Positions 20,140 to 30,074 of a stretch of 48,491 nt of DNA are shown here, one piece after another. Both the position numbers and the translations under genes were made by a program. The notes under the pieces are model-generated. The model was not told the origin of the DNA. It ran no database searches and saw nothing but the letters and a program-made list of their open reading frames with translations. The stretch comes from Batkoa obscura (taxonomy: Eukaryota > Entomophthoromycota > Entomophthoromycetes > Entomophthorales > Batkoaceae). How positions within the stretch are numbered: the first letter of the stretch is position 1; every line of letters starts with the position of its first letter. The DNA lies in assembly GCA_030770535.1 (NCBI GenBank), contig JASVEC010000117.1, forward strand, positions 1 to 48,491, written 5' to 3'.

Positions 20140-21945
20140 TACCAATTTTTAATATTAAAATGGTACTTAATTTTAGTTTTGAGTTCAAACAAAGCCTGAG
20201 TATTTTTTTCATCTAAAAGTTCATGTCAATATAAAAGATTAATCCTATCATCAAAATCTTTAAATGAAAAACAACAGATTATAAAAACACAGATTGTGTT
20301 TAATTGGGTTGGTATATTGTCTAAGTAGAGTACTTTAGTTTCTTGTTTATTAAAATCAAAAGTACTTTGATTGTCTTTCTCTAAATGATTTGTAATTCTA
20401 TTTCAATCATACATAACGGGTAATTCTAAAATTGTCCCTGACTAAATTCTAATGAAAATCCCTGAATACGTCAAGGGTTTAGTTAATGAATAAGGTACTT
20501 TTTGTTTTATCAAAAAGACTATAAACCTTAGTTGCATACTTTTACACAATTGGTCTAAACAATAGTTAAAATCAGATGGTAAGCTCCAATCTCTTAGTTA
20601 ATAAACTTACATGTTTAAGTTAGTTTTGTTTGATACATTAAATGATTTAATGAAATGTATTATACCAGTTTTTTGTATAAAGAATACACTTTTTATTAAT
20701 TAGGGCTTAAATGTAGTAATAGGTAATTTAAGATTTAAAAACTTAAGTTATTTAGTATCCGCTTATGAAGCAGAGAGGTTATTCAGTTAATAATAACGAA
20801 ATGTAGTAGAATTTTTGAACTTCTATATAAAGCAAATTTATAAACACATGGAGTTTTTATTTAGTTATCAGGAATATTTTTTAAATTTAATTTAATAGTT
20901 TGTGGTTACAAATGGGTATATAGCTCTTTAAAGGAGTGTAGTTTTGGGGTCGATATGTAAGCATTGTTCTGCCCAAGGTCCGAAATTATCCCCCAAAAAA
21001 CGAAAATAATTACAAGGATTGATAAGAGAAGCCAAAAGTTATGGTATACTATTTTTTGAAATTTATTTTATAAGAATCAAAAAAGATAACTCAATTATAA
21101 TTATTAAAATAATATATAAAAGTTAGTTGATTAATCAAACACATAAGGTCCTAATTAACTACATATTAAATAATATAGTATAATACAGATAATGACTACA
21201 ATAGGTAATATTTAGTAAAAGATAACTTGTTGAAACCAAAACAAATAGTCAAAAATTGAGTATTAACATACGAGTCAAAAGGATATGTTTATTGGCTATA
21301 CTGATCGGAAAACAGCTTAAATTAAATAGGTATTTATTAAAATATTTCAAAATAGAAACACTAAGGCTTAAATCGAGCTTTACTAAATTAATAATAAACT
21401 AAAAAATGAAACTTTTGGGTAGAAAATCGAAAATAAAATGAGATCATCAAAAGTAAGCTAAAAACCAATGGATGTACTAGTGTTTTATATTTTGGGGATC
21501 TGTAGTAAAAAGTGATTTCATTTTGATTTTGAACCCTTTGTAATAAATTTGAAATCTGATTATTAAATAAATATATATTTTTTTCAAATTCAAAAATAGC
21601 TATGAACGACTATGTATATTACACAAGATAACATCCAGGGATGGTGAAGACATATTCAGCCAATTTAAGTTCATTGTCGGCGTTATGAATTTTTACAAAG
21701 CATAGCTATTAAGGAAGCAAATATCAATTACAAAGAATCTATTTTTAAAGCAACCAATTTAACAACATAAGCTTATTAGCTAAATTTAAATATCCACAAT
21801 CAAGTCAATTAATTGGATAAATTGAGAAGTATAAATTCTCTGAGCTGGGTTGGCTGCGAAAGGGATAAAGTATAAATAAGGTGACAAAAAATTAAAATTA
21901 TTTAAAAAATTATTTAGAAAACATAACAATAACAGAAGCTGAAGC
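20140..21945. other. Intergenic; right part belongs to a segmental duplication
   Basis: No gene is seen. From about 20.86 kb onward the sequence resembles, with decay, the region from about 24.6 kb upstream of the seventh LPxY gene. A TATAAATA box lies at 21871-21878. Confidence 0.5.
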
Positions 21946-22575
21946 ATGGAAGTGCTACCAGAGTATAATAGCATCAATGAATCAATTGAGCTACCTAGTT
22001 ATCATAGTCCGCTCAAGCAATTCACAATCAAAAGTAAATTTTCATTGAACGTTGGAATCCATAGGTGTAATTGGAATGTATGTGAAAAGGGAAGTGATAT
22101 CGTATGGTATAAGCTATATCCTAATTTACGAGGCGTTTCTTTAAAAGAGAGTAACAAATCGGCTTTGATTGATTTGATTCAAATTCCTTCAAGTAAGACT
22201 GGCTTGGATTTATACAATTTCATCATCAATGACAAATCCCAAAACTCGAGAGTTACCATGGAAGTCCAAAGCAATGACAAAGAACTAATCTATTACATTA
22301 ATGTCTATAAAACCAACCTCAAAGGACAAGATAAAGAAACTTATTGTATTAGTAAAAGATCTGCCAATCATGGTAATAATTCAGTATGGTGTTTATATAA
22401 TGTTGAATACCCTAATGAAGTTTTGGCCAAATTTACATTGGCTTTTTCTTGCCAAAGAATAGCTGATATCGCTCTTTATAATAACATTCCACTCTTTGAG
22501 TATCATATATTCTTAACTTCTATCTCCCAATGCCTATTACACTTGTTTTCTATACATTCCAATTTGGCTTCTTAA
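21946..22575 (+). CDS. LPxY-family small protein 6 (unknown function)
   Basis: An intronless 209-residue member, about 78% identical without gaps to member 7 at 25668-26297 by hand count. LPEY (4-7) and LPSY (16-19) are the paired motifs. The domain shows FTIKSKFSL, the Trp strand (CNWNVCEKGSDIVWYKL), a LRGVSLKESN block, TYCISKRS, VWCLYNVEYPNEVLAKFTL and a C-terminal hydrophobic segment (EYHIFLTSISQCLLHLFS). It is followed on the opposite strand by a relic of a UDP-glycosyltransferase, mirroring the arrangement of member 7 with an intact one. The two units arose by duplication. Differences between the two proteins fall mainly in the middle and in the strand around residues 33-40; the motifs are unchanged. 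Function is unknown. Confidence 0.83.
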   Translation: MEVLPEYNSINESIELPSYHSPLKQFTIKSKFSLNVGIHRCNWNVCEKGSDIVWYKLYPNLRGVSLKESNKSALIDLIQIPSSKTGLDLYNFIINDKSQNSRVTMEVQSNDKELIYYINVYKTNLKGQDKETYCISKRSANHGNNSVWCLYNVEYPNEVLAKFTLAFSCQRIADIALYNNIPLFEYHIFLTSISQCLLHLFSIHSNLAS

Positions 22576-22944
22576 CTTACCAATTTGTGTTTGAATCTAC
22601 TCATGTATAGCTCCTATCCCTTAAATTATTATTATACCATTTAGTTAATGTAAAATATAAAAAGTTCTTAGATATTTAATATACTAAAATACATTAAAAA
22701 AATATGTTTATACTAAATTTTTGAAGTTTTAATTTAATAGTCCATTATAAAAATATTTATAAAATTTAGTTTAAAATCCCTTATTTTATATTGAAATACT
22801 AGATTGATTAAACTTATAAAGTAATAGCTAACGAATACAGCATTGTTATGAAAATATTTTTAAAAAAATGTTATACATCAACAAGGTTTATATCATTTTA
22901 TTTAATCATCAGCATAAACTTTTAATCAGTGAGCAACCTTTACT

Positions 22945-23180
22945 ATTTTAAAATAGAATTAAATCAAATGCTAAAAAACAAAAAAAATAAAATAAAGCAA
23001 AGGATTAAAATATTAGCTAAATAGATACCCAAACTATACTTTAAAAAGGAGCTTAGCTTCATACTTGGATGAATATGATAAGCCAATTCACAAGGTGGTA
23101 GTATCGTTATTTGAATTAAATGGACTAAATGATCTATACATAATTTAGCAAGTTCAATTTGTTTAATAATAATTTTCACC
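22945..23180 (-). pseudogene. UDP-glycosyltransferase relic (C-terminal end only)
   Basis: On the minus strand this matches the last ~90 codons of the glycosyltransferase at 26620-28287: an IELAKLC motif, the PPCEL / IHPSMKLS.. segment and the hydrophobic membrane span (YLANILILCF). Homology stops abruptly at about 23180, so some 85% of the gene, including the whole sugar-nucleotide site, is missing. Small indels have disturbed the frame near the Pro-rich segment, and the C-terminal tail is lost. It sits convergent with LPxY gene 6, just as the intact enzyme does with gene 7. Confidence 0.85.
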
Positions 23181-23411
23181 CCGAATTTTCTGTTCTAAAT
23201 TTTTAGTTTTCTGAACTGAAATTTTAAACACTCCAGAATTTGTTGAAAAATTATTTGCAATTTTGACCCAAAGCTAATATCAGTTTTGCTTAAAAGCAGC
23301 AAACTATTTTTTATATTATAATTTGTTAACTATTAATCAATAAATATAAAACTTAAAAATAAAAATAAATTATATGATTTTTACCAATTGGCCTTTTCAG
23401 ATTTGTATTTA

Positions 23412-23601
23412 ATGCCAAAAAAGATAAAAGTTATTATTACATCTAATAAAAGACAAAAGATTATTAAATCTTTAAGTAAAAGCTAAAAAGGTATATTTAG
23501 AACATGGTGTTAATAGGAAAGGATTTGAAAATATTGCTAAAAGATTTAAAAACAAAAAAAGTGAAATTAAAAATAGAGATGAAGGAAAATTAATAAATTA
23601 A
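23412..23601 (+). pseudogene. Possible transposase HTH relic
   Basis: A broken coding stretch with a basic, helix-turn-helix-like flavour: one frame reads MPKKIKVIITSNKRQK, a second reads VYLEHGVNRKGFENIAKRF. The two pieces are in different frames, so a frameshift separates them. The style resembles the N-terminus of DNA-transposon transposases, and a MITE lies 50 bp away. The link is tentative, and the stretch could equally be noise. Confidence 0.25.
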
Positions 23602-23651
23602 ACTAAAAGCACTCTAAATTTATTGAAAATTTGATAACAAAAGTAAAAACA

Positions 23652-23758
23652 ATATGGGGATATAATTTTTTGTTTAAGAATTTGACTAACAATCTTTCTA
23701 CTCAAATAGCACTTAAAAAATGGAAAAAGTGATGAAATCAAAAAAAACATCCAGATAT
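23652..23758 (-). mobile_element. MITE, ~105-bp fold-back family
   Basis: A full-length but diverged copy; left end ATATGGGGATAT, right end ACATCCAGATAT. Confidence 0.75.
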
Positions 23759-24292
23759 TTCAATTATTAAATAAACCAAAAACAGACTAGTAAAGTAATT
23801 TTTAAAAAGTTTCAATAAATACAATAAGCTAATAAGCAATGTAATAATTTTCAGTCATCTTAAATATAAGGTGATTTTTATTTTAAAACAAATAACCTTA
23901 ATAAAAATGATAATACAATTTATAAAATTAACTGTATTTTTATTAGAAAATCTAGTTTTAATGCCTATATGGTATAAGTAAAGCAAAGCTTTTAAAAAAT
24001 TAAAAAACAGTTTTTTTTTAATTATAATAGTTATTTCAGGCAATAAAATCTAAATTGATTTCTAGCAAAATTATAACTTTTTTGAAAAATACTAAATACT
24101 TATTCAATTAAAGTATTCATAATCAAAATCTCATTTTATACTTTAACATTAAATTTTATTAAAAAGGTATTTTTTAAGCTCAAAAGTTACACAAATAAAA
24201 AATTAAAAGCTGGAAAAAATAAAACTATAAATATCATAGAAAAAGTTCAATAGTGTTAATATGTTTTTTAAATTTACTTATATAGTTATAGT

Positions 24293-24323
24293 ATTTTATT
24301 TTATTTTATTTTATTTTATTTTA
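24293..24323. repeat. (TTTTA)n microsatellite
   Basis: About six tandem TTTTA units. Confidence 0.85.
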
Positions 24324-24360
24324 GAATTATTTTATTTATAAATTAGCCTAAATAAAGCTG

Positions 24361-24460
24361 ATCATATAAAGTTTTTAGTTTCATTATTTCTCCTATTTCT
24401 TAAATGCTATTGAAATAGAAAAGCTATTGTAAAATTTCTAGATAAAAGAACATATTTTTA
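24361..24460 (+). mobile_element. Decayed MITE-like stretch
   Basis: The internal order of the MITE is recognisable (TTTCATTATTTCTCC, TTCTTAAATGCTATT, AAGCTATTGTAAAATTTCT), but both ends have lost the GGGGATGT signature. Probably an old copy. Confidence 0.4.
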
Positions 24461-25667
24461 TTACATTTATTATTAATATATTAGTAATTTATAAAATAAT
24501 AAAATAGTAAAAAAGTTTATATTTTATGTAACTTAAAGTACAATACAAGCTTAGCTTTATGTATATTATAAATAACTTTTAATAATCTTTATTTAATTAC
24601 CATATATTTTTTTCAATTTAATTTAATAGCTTATGGCTATAACCCAGCATATAAATTTTAAATCAGTCTAGATCAATCTACTTCATATGATACTATAAAA
24701 TTTTCACAAAAAATTTATAGATAATATTAGGGATCAAAAAATTAAATATCACTGTATAATAAAAAACCCTATTTGAAAAAATTAAGATAAAGAACTTAGT
24801 TGCTGTTTTTTAAATAAACCCAAAGTCTATTAATAAAACTTATAGCATATTAATTAGTTGTATAAAATAATGCTAATAGTAAATACATAATAACATGAGC
24901 TTAATAAAAGGCAGTTCGTAGAAAATAAAAAAAAGATAAAAAATAATCAAGTATTGATCCATAAATTAAAGGGGCGCACTCATCAGCTGTATTTCTCGAA
25001 TATGGGCTTAAATAAGACAGTAATTAATTAGTAAAATGTTTTAACAAAAGCTAAAGGGTTTGATATGAGGTTATTAAATTGACAAATAAAGAACCAGAAT
25101 TGTAATTTTGTAGGGGAAAAGAAATCGAGAACAAAACAAGGCTATGAATAATGGCTAAAAATCAATAGATGTATTAGGACTTTATAATCTTGGAAGCTAA
25201 TAGCGAAACGTAGTTTTACTTTGGTTTGAACCCTGCAATAAAGTTAAAATCTGGGTATTAAAAAACAAATATAAAGGCTATTATCAAATTCAAGTTGAAA
25301 GCTGATTAGCAGATCAATATAAATTGTTACTATCAAGTTTGTATAGGAATCATTAATAAATGGGTACATTTATTATACGGGATAAACGTAAGGATGAAAT
25401 AAGATGAATGGTTAGCTGATTTAAGTATATTATAGTGTTATATATTTTGAGGAAGTGAAAAAAAAGATTCTATTTTAAAACACTTAGCTAATATTGTAAA
25501 ATCAATTAGATTTATATTATCACAATTTAATTAACTAATTTGGTAATGCGATAAGCAGAAATCTCCTGAATTGGAAGGTTATAAAAAGGATAAAGTATTT
25601 AAGGAGAAACAAAATAATCTAAATGAATATTTAAAAAAGCATAATCGACAATAGCAATAATCAAAAC

Positions 25668-26297
25668 ATGGAAGTGCTACCAGAGTATAATATGATCAGT
25701 GAATCAACTGAGTTACCTAGCTATCATATGCCACTTAAACAGTTTACAATCAAGAGTAAACTATCATTAGATGCTAGGGTCTATAAATGTAATTGGAATG
25801 TATTTGAAAAGGATAGTGGTATCATATGGTACAAGTTATATCCTAGCTTACGCGGTGTTTCTCTAAAAGAGAGTAACAAATTGGCTTTGATTGATTTAAT
25901 TCAAATCCCTTCGAGTAAGTCTGACTTGAAATTATATAATTTCATCATTAACGGCAACTTACAAAACTCCAGAGTTACCATGGAAGTCCAAAGCAATGAC
26001 AAAGAGCTAATCTATTATATTAATATCTGTAAAACCGATCTCAAAGACCGAGGTAAAAAAACTTATTGTATCAGTAAAAGGCCAGCTAACAACGCCAATG
26101 GTTTTGTTTGGTGTTTATATAATGTAGAATACCGTAATGAGATTTTGGCTATGTTTACATTGTCATTTTCATGCCAAAAAATAGCTGGTATCTCATTTTA
26201 CGATAATATTCCACTCTTCGAGTATCATATTTTTTTAACTTCTATCTCTCAATATTTGTTACATTTATCTTCTATACACTCTAATTTGGCCTCTTAA
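25668..26297 (+). CDS. LPxY-family small protein 7 (unknown function)
   Basis: An intronless 209-residue member, the duplicate partner of member 6. Paired motifs are LPEY (4-7) and LPSY (16-19). The domain follows the same order: FTIKSKLSL, Trp strand (CNWNVFEKDSGIIWYKL), LRGVSLKESN, TYCISKRP, VWCLYNVEYRNEILAMFTL and the C-terminal segment EYHIFLTSISQYLLHLSS. A TATAAAAA box lies about 80 bp upstream. The stop is about 320 bp from the stop of the convergent UDP-glycosyltransferase. The conserved neighbour pair reflects co-duplication; whether the two genes also work together is unknown. As in its relatives there is no signal peptide, so the product is probably cytosolic and cannot meet the lumenal glycosyltransferase domain directly. 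Confidence 0.83.
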   Translation: MEVLPEYNMISESTELPSYHMPLKQFTIKSKLSLDARVYKCNWNVFEKDSGIIWYKLYPSLRGVSLKESNKLALIDLIQIPSSKSDLKLYNFIINGNLQNSRVTMEVQSNDKELIYYINICKTDLKDRGKKTYCISKRPANNANGFVWCLYNVEYRNEILAMFTLSFSCQKIAGISFYDNIPLFEYHIFLTSISQYLLHLSSIHSNLAS

Positions 26298-26619
26298 GCT
26301 ATCAAGTTATTTTTAAACTTGCCTATTTATGATCCTTATCACTAAAATCATTATTATATATGCATTAAATTGATGTAAAATATAAAAGTTTATAAATATT
26401 TAATCTAGTATTAGAACAAAATGAAGTTTATTTATTATAAAGTTTTTGTCAATCATTCATTTATTACAAAAAACTAATGTTTGAAGTGAAAAATTGGTTT
26501 AATACTATTATTTTATATTGAAATGTTACTCAAATGACTTTTAGGCTAAATTGATACAAACGTACCTTTTGAAAATTTATTTTTAATAGTGACATTAATG
26601 TACCAAAAGTACTGATACC
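26298..26619. other. Gap between convergent genes
   Basis: The AT-rich 3' region shared by LPxY gene 7 and the glycosyltransferase. It is similar to 22576-22944 between the duplicated partners; no other feature is seen. Confidence 0.5.
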
Positions 26620-28287
26620 TTATTTTTTTTTCTTATTATCATTGATATGAATCTTTGATTGTACAGCTTCTATTGCTTTAGTTGCAATAAAACAACTAAA
26701 TCGAATGGTAAAAAACAAAACAAAGCAAAGGATTAAAATGTTAGCTAGATAGATATCCAAATTATACTTTACAAAGGGGCTTAGCTTCATACTTGGATGA
26801 ATAAGATGAGTCAACTCACAAGGTGTAGTATCCTTATTTGGATTAAATGGACTAAATGGTCTACATAATTTGGCAAGTTCAATATGTTTAATAATAACGT
26901 TTGAAGCAATTTCAATTCTTTTTTGAGTACCACTTGTAATCAATTGGTACTTCTTACTATTTAATTTATATTTGCCATCTTCATCTTTAAGTATTATTCT
27001 GATGCTATCGATCACCTGGTTGCTTTCAACCCTATTTAACTCAAAGTTTATTCCAATACCCATCTCCTTAATCTTTTTACAATTCATAAGTTGATCGCCT
27101 AAAATGGGTAGGCAAAGAATAGACGTTGCTGTCATAGTAGCTTCAGTAATGGATTCTAATCCACCATGAGATAAAAATAGTTTTGTGTTCTTATGGTTTA
27201 AAATGGAATATTGTGGTGCCCATTTTAACAGCTGGATATTAGGATATTCATTGTTGATCATCTTTTTTATATAATAAACCGTATCCCCTACTTTAATCTC
27301 TTCAGACAGCCCTTCTATCCCAGTGATTCCTAGACCCCATACGACTCCATCAATCACTTTAGTTTCAATTGAATATAAGATTGAATACATTAGTTTATAC
27401 ATTATATTGGAGTCTAAAGCAACCGAAGAACCAAAAGCAACGTATAAGATGTTATTACTATTATTTAAAAGATTGACGACACCTGGATATTCTTTTTCAT
27501 TTATCTCAGTATGTTCCGATACCTTAGATAATGGTCCAATAGTATGAAAATTGGGTGGAGCTTTAGCTGGTATTTCAAATCCAAAATACGAGTTAGCGAT
27601 AGCTATAGCATATTTTAGGTCACCAAAAAAAGCCTTTGACTTGATTTCATGTTTCAATCGACTTTGAGTAATCTGGTATTCTACTGATTTTCTGATCCAC
27701 ATTGTCTTTAGCCTTAGCATAAATTTATAATAATATCTTTGGAAAAAGTTTAGACCATCTAAAGTCAATGGGCCCATCCCGTTAATAGTTGTTTTGTACC
27801 CTTCACCTAATTCAGGCACTATATCCAAAGTTTGAAAACCCACTACCAATGGTACACCATGCATATAAGCTACATCTTGGCATGCACTGGATAGGAAATC
27901 ACAAATAAATAAATCAAATTTTGATTCTTTGTTTAAATTGGATAAATTGATATAATTTTCAGAATGTAACCTAGATAGTATAAATGGTGCTGATTTGAGT
28001 AAATTTTTATTGATGTTTTTTGTACTTGAATCGATAGTTGAGGTTGAATCAGAGTGATAGTTTATATCGGGCAGGGCAAGCTGAGTCACATTATATCCTT
28101 GACTAAATGCCAACTTATCTCGTTGAGTTGCATAAACTACTTGATGGCCTAAACTACTCAGATAATCACTTATCTCTAATATGGCCTTGATATGTGATTT
28201 GGTACCGAAATCGTTATGGATTAGTATTTTGTAGCTGAAACTAAAGCTTATACAAAGCAATAATAGAATTGAAGGTAGTACCATCAT
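26620..28287 (-). CDS. UDP-glycosyltransferase (GT1), ER type I membrane protein
   Basis: An intronless 555-residue family-1 UDP-glycosyltransferase. A signal peptide (residues 1-18) leads into the N-terminal Rossmann domain (KILIHNDFGTKSHIKAIL; His32 sits where the catalytic base lies in the family, and Asp130 in FDLFICDF may partner it). The C-terminal domain carries the donor-binding signature from 356 to 399: WAPQYSILNH, then FLSHGGLESITEA and PILGDQLMN. A transmembrane helix (about 511-533) precedes a short basic tail ending in KKKK, a dilysine-type ER retrieval signal. This is the layout of animal UGTs rather than of fungal sterol glucosyltransferases. It should transfer a sugar from a UDP-sugar to a small lipophilic acceptor in the ER lumen; the acceptor cannot be predicted. 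A TATAAAA box (rc of 28346-28353) supports the start. A truncated duplicate lies at 22945-23180. Confidence 0.92.
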   Translation of the reverse strand: MMVLPSILLLLCISFSFSYKILIHNDFGTKSHIKAILEISDYLSSLGHQVVYATQRDKLAFSQGYNVTQLALPDINYHSDSTSTIDSSTKNINKNLLKSAPFILSRLHSENYINLSNLNKESKFDLFICDFLSSACQDVAYMHGVPLVVGFQTLDIVPELGEGYKTTINGMGPLTLDGLNFFQRYYYKFMLRLKTMWIRKSVEYQITQSRLKHEIKSKAFFGDLKYAIAIANSYFGFEIPAKAPPNFHTIGPLSKVSEHTEINEKEYPGVVNLLNNSNNILYVAFGSSVALDSNIMYKLMYSILYSIETKVIDGVVWGLGITGIEGLSEEIKVGDTVYYIKKMINNEYPNIQLLKWAPQYSILNHKNTKLFLSHGGLESITEATMTATSILCLPILGDQLMNCKKIKEMGIGINFELNRVESNQVIDSIRIILKDEDGKYKLNSKKYQLITSGTQKRIEIASNVIIKHIELAKLCRPFSPFNPNKDTTPCELTHLIHPSMKLSPFVKYNLDIYLANILILCFVLFFTIRFSCFIATKAIEAVQSKIHINDNKKKK

Positions 28288-30074
28288 TCTAGGTTTAATT
28301 TAGTAGAAGTGATCTTTTTTTTAAAAAAATTAGTATTCGATAGGGTTTTATAGTTTTAAAAACAGAGCTATTTACTTTTTGTGACTTCATTGTATTTATA
28401 ATTATCATAGTTTAGTTCACGACTTTTATATGCGTTATGATTTAGTTTCTATACCTATTTTTGTACATTTACTATATTCAGGATTTTTTTTAATAATTGA
28501 TTATTTTGTAGTTTTTATTCAAATTAGTTTTTACATCAACAAAACAACGATAAAGATAAGGTAATATACTAACATTGTATTTGGTTGTATCTTACTTGTT
28601 TCAGTTAAAGTTACAAATTACATATTTTATATTAGTTTTATGTTTGATGTTTAAATTTGCTATTTTAGCATTTATTATTATTTCTTTATCTAGTTTGAAA
28701 ATTGCCTTTTATAAAAGTGTTAATTAATTTTTAATATATTAAATCAGGAACAACACTTATTGTGTAAGGCTTCAAAAGACAATATAAGGCATAGGTTCTT
28801 TACTCATCCCCTTAATAAGCCACTCTAGCTGTTCTAGTCATGCGTCTTAATTTTAGGACTGGACAAAAATAACTTTAATATTTTTAAAACTGCTTCGACT
28901 TTCAATTCTCAATTTATGTTATTTGTGGTTAATTTCTGCTCCCTAGTTTTCTAGCATTTATATTGAATGGAAAATTTGGTAAATTTGGAAACCCTTATTT
29001 AGTAACATTAGATTAGCTTCAAATCAAGTCATTACCGAGATCTTGGTCTCCTGGCTTATTGTTACCCTTTCATAAATTGTTTAAATCCTTTGTAAATAGC
29101 AGATTTAAGGGCATTGATCTTTTGAGTTTTAAAAAGTGTTATAGATTAACAGTATCAAAGTTTTAATGTCTTATTGTTACATACTTTATAAGCCCTTGAT
29201 TTAAAAGGTATTATAATAAAAAACGTATCTACTGGTTTAAAATTATCATAAATAAAATAGAGTTATGATTTAAAATTATTAAAATAATTTATTTAAATAT
29301 ATTAACTTTAAAATTTACTAAAATTTATTTTAAAAATTAAAACTTGATATTTTGAATAAATAGAAATCACTTCCACATTCCAACTATACAAACCGAATAA
29401 CTTAGCATATACTTTACATGCTAAGGCATACTATAGATGAGCAAAGTGTATATCCTTCAGTGCTAAAACTTATTAATTAGATAACAGTAGCAATTAACTT
29501 TGCATTTAGAATATCAAAGTCTATTTAGAGCCTCCTTCCGCAAAATAGTATCCAGAATAGGCTTCGCCCTAGAATATAAGACAAAGAGCAACTGTTAATA
29601 AAGTGATCGGTAACTTTAAATCAAATTTATAGAATGCTTCAACTACATCTGATTGTATGTTTGGGTTTGTTTATAAAAAAGAAACCATTTTTTTATTTTT
29701 TATCATAATTTTTTTTAATTAGTATACTATTTCAGGATTAAACTTGTATATTTTTAGGGTTATTTAATAGCTTACAAACTGATTTCTATATATTTAATAG
29801 ATCAATTGAATGTAGTTGTTTAAAAATAAACTCCATTTTAGAAATTGATAATTTAGTTTATTTAGATTTAAAGCAAAAGCTTTTCAATTAAAAATTCATT
29901 ACTTAATTGGTTAGGGTTAGTTTCAAAATTCACTAGTTTTAGATGTTTTTTATATGAATTTAATAAAACATAATTGAAAGTTTTAAGCTTCAAAAAATGG
30001 TCAAATAACAAACAGAAACAAAAATTTCAAAACAATTTTGAATTTTTTTCATTTTCAAACAAGTTTAAAAAGAA
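28288..30074. other. Intergenic boundary between accessory and conserved halves
   Basis: AT-rich DNA with the glycosyltransferase promoter at its left edge (TATA at 28346-28353). I saw no gene, RNA or MITE in it. To its left all protein genes are intronless; to its right all have introns. Confidence 0.55.

Larger units (their letters stand above)
23181..25667. other. Intergenic; MITE, decayed repeats, duplicated flank
   Basis: No intact gene is seen. It holds a possible transposase relic (23412-23601), a MITE (23652-23758), a decayed MITE-like stretch (about 24361-24460), a (TTTTA)n run, and from about 24.6 kb the duplicated upstream flank of LPxY gene 7 with a TATAAAAA box at 25580-25587. 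Confidence 0.5.

Noticed and set aside
20030-20212. Minus-strand open frame with an AGIEPATSRL-like string
   Set aside because: It is the antisense translation of tRNA-Asn (20066-20139), a well-known false protein.
8710-26297. LPxY genes as secreted effectors
   Set aside because: None of the seven proteins begins with a signal peptide; the motifs lie at the extreme N-terminus.
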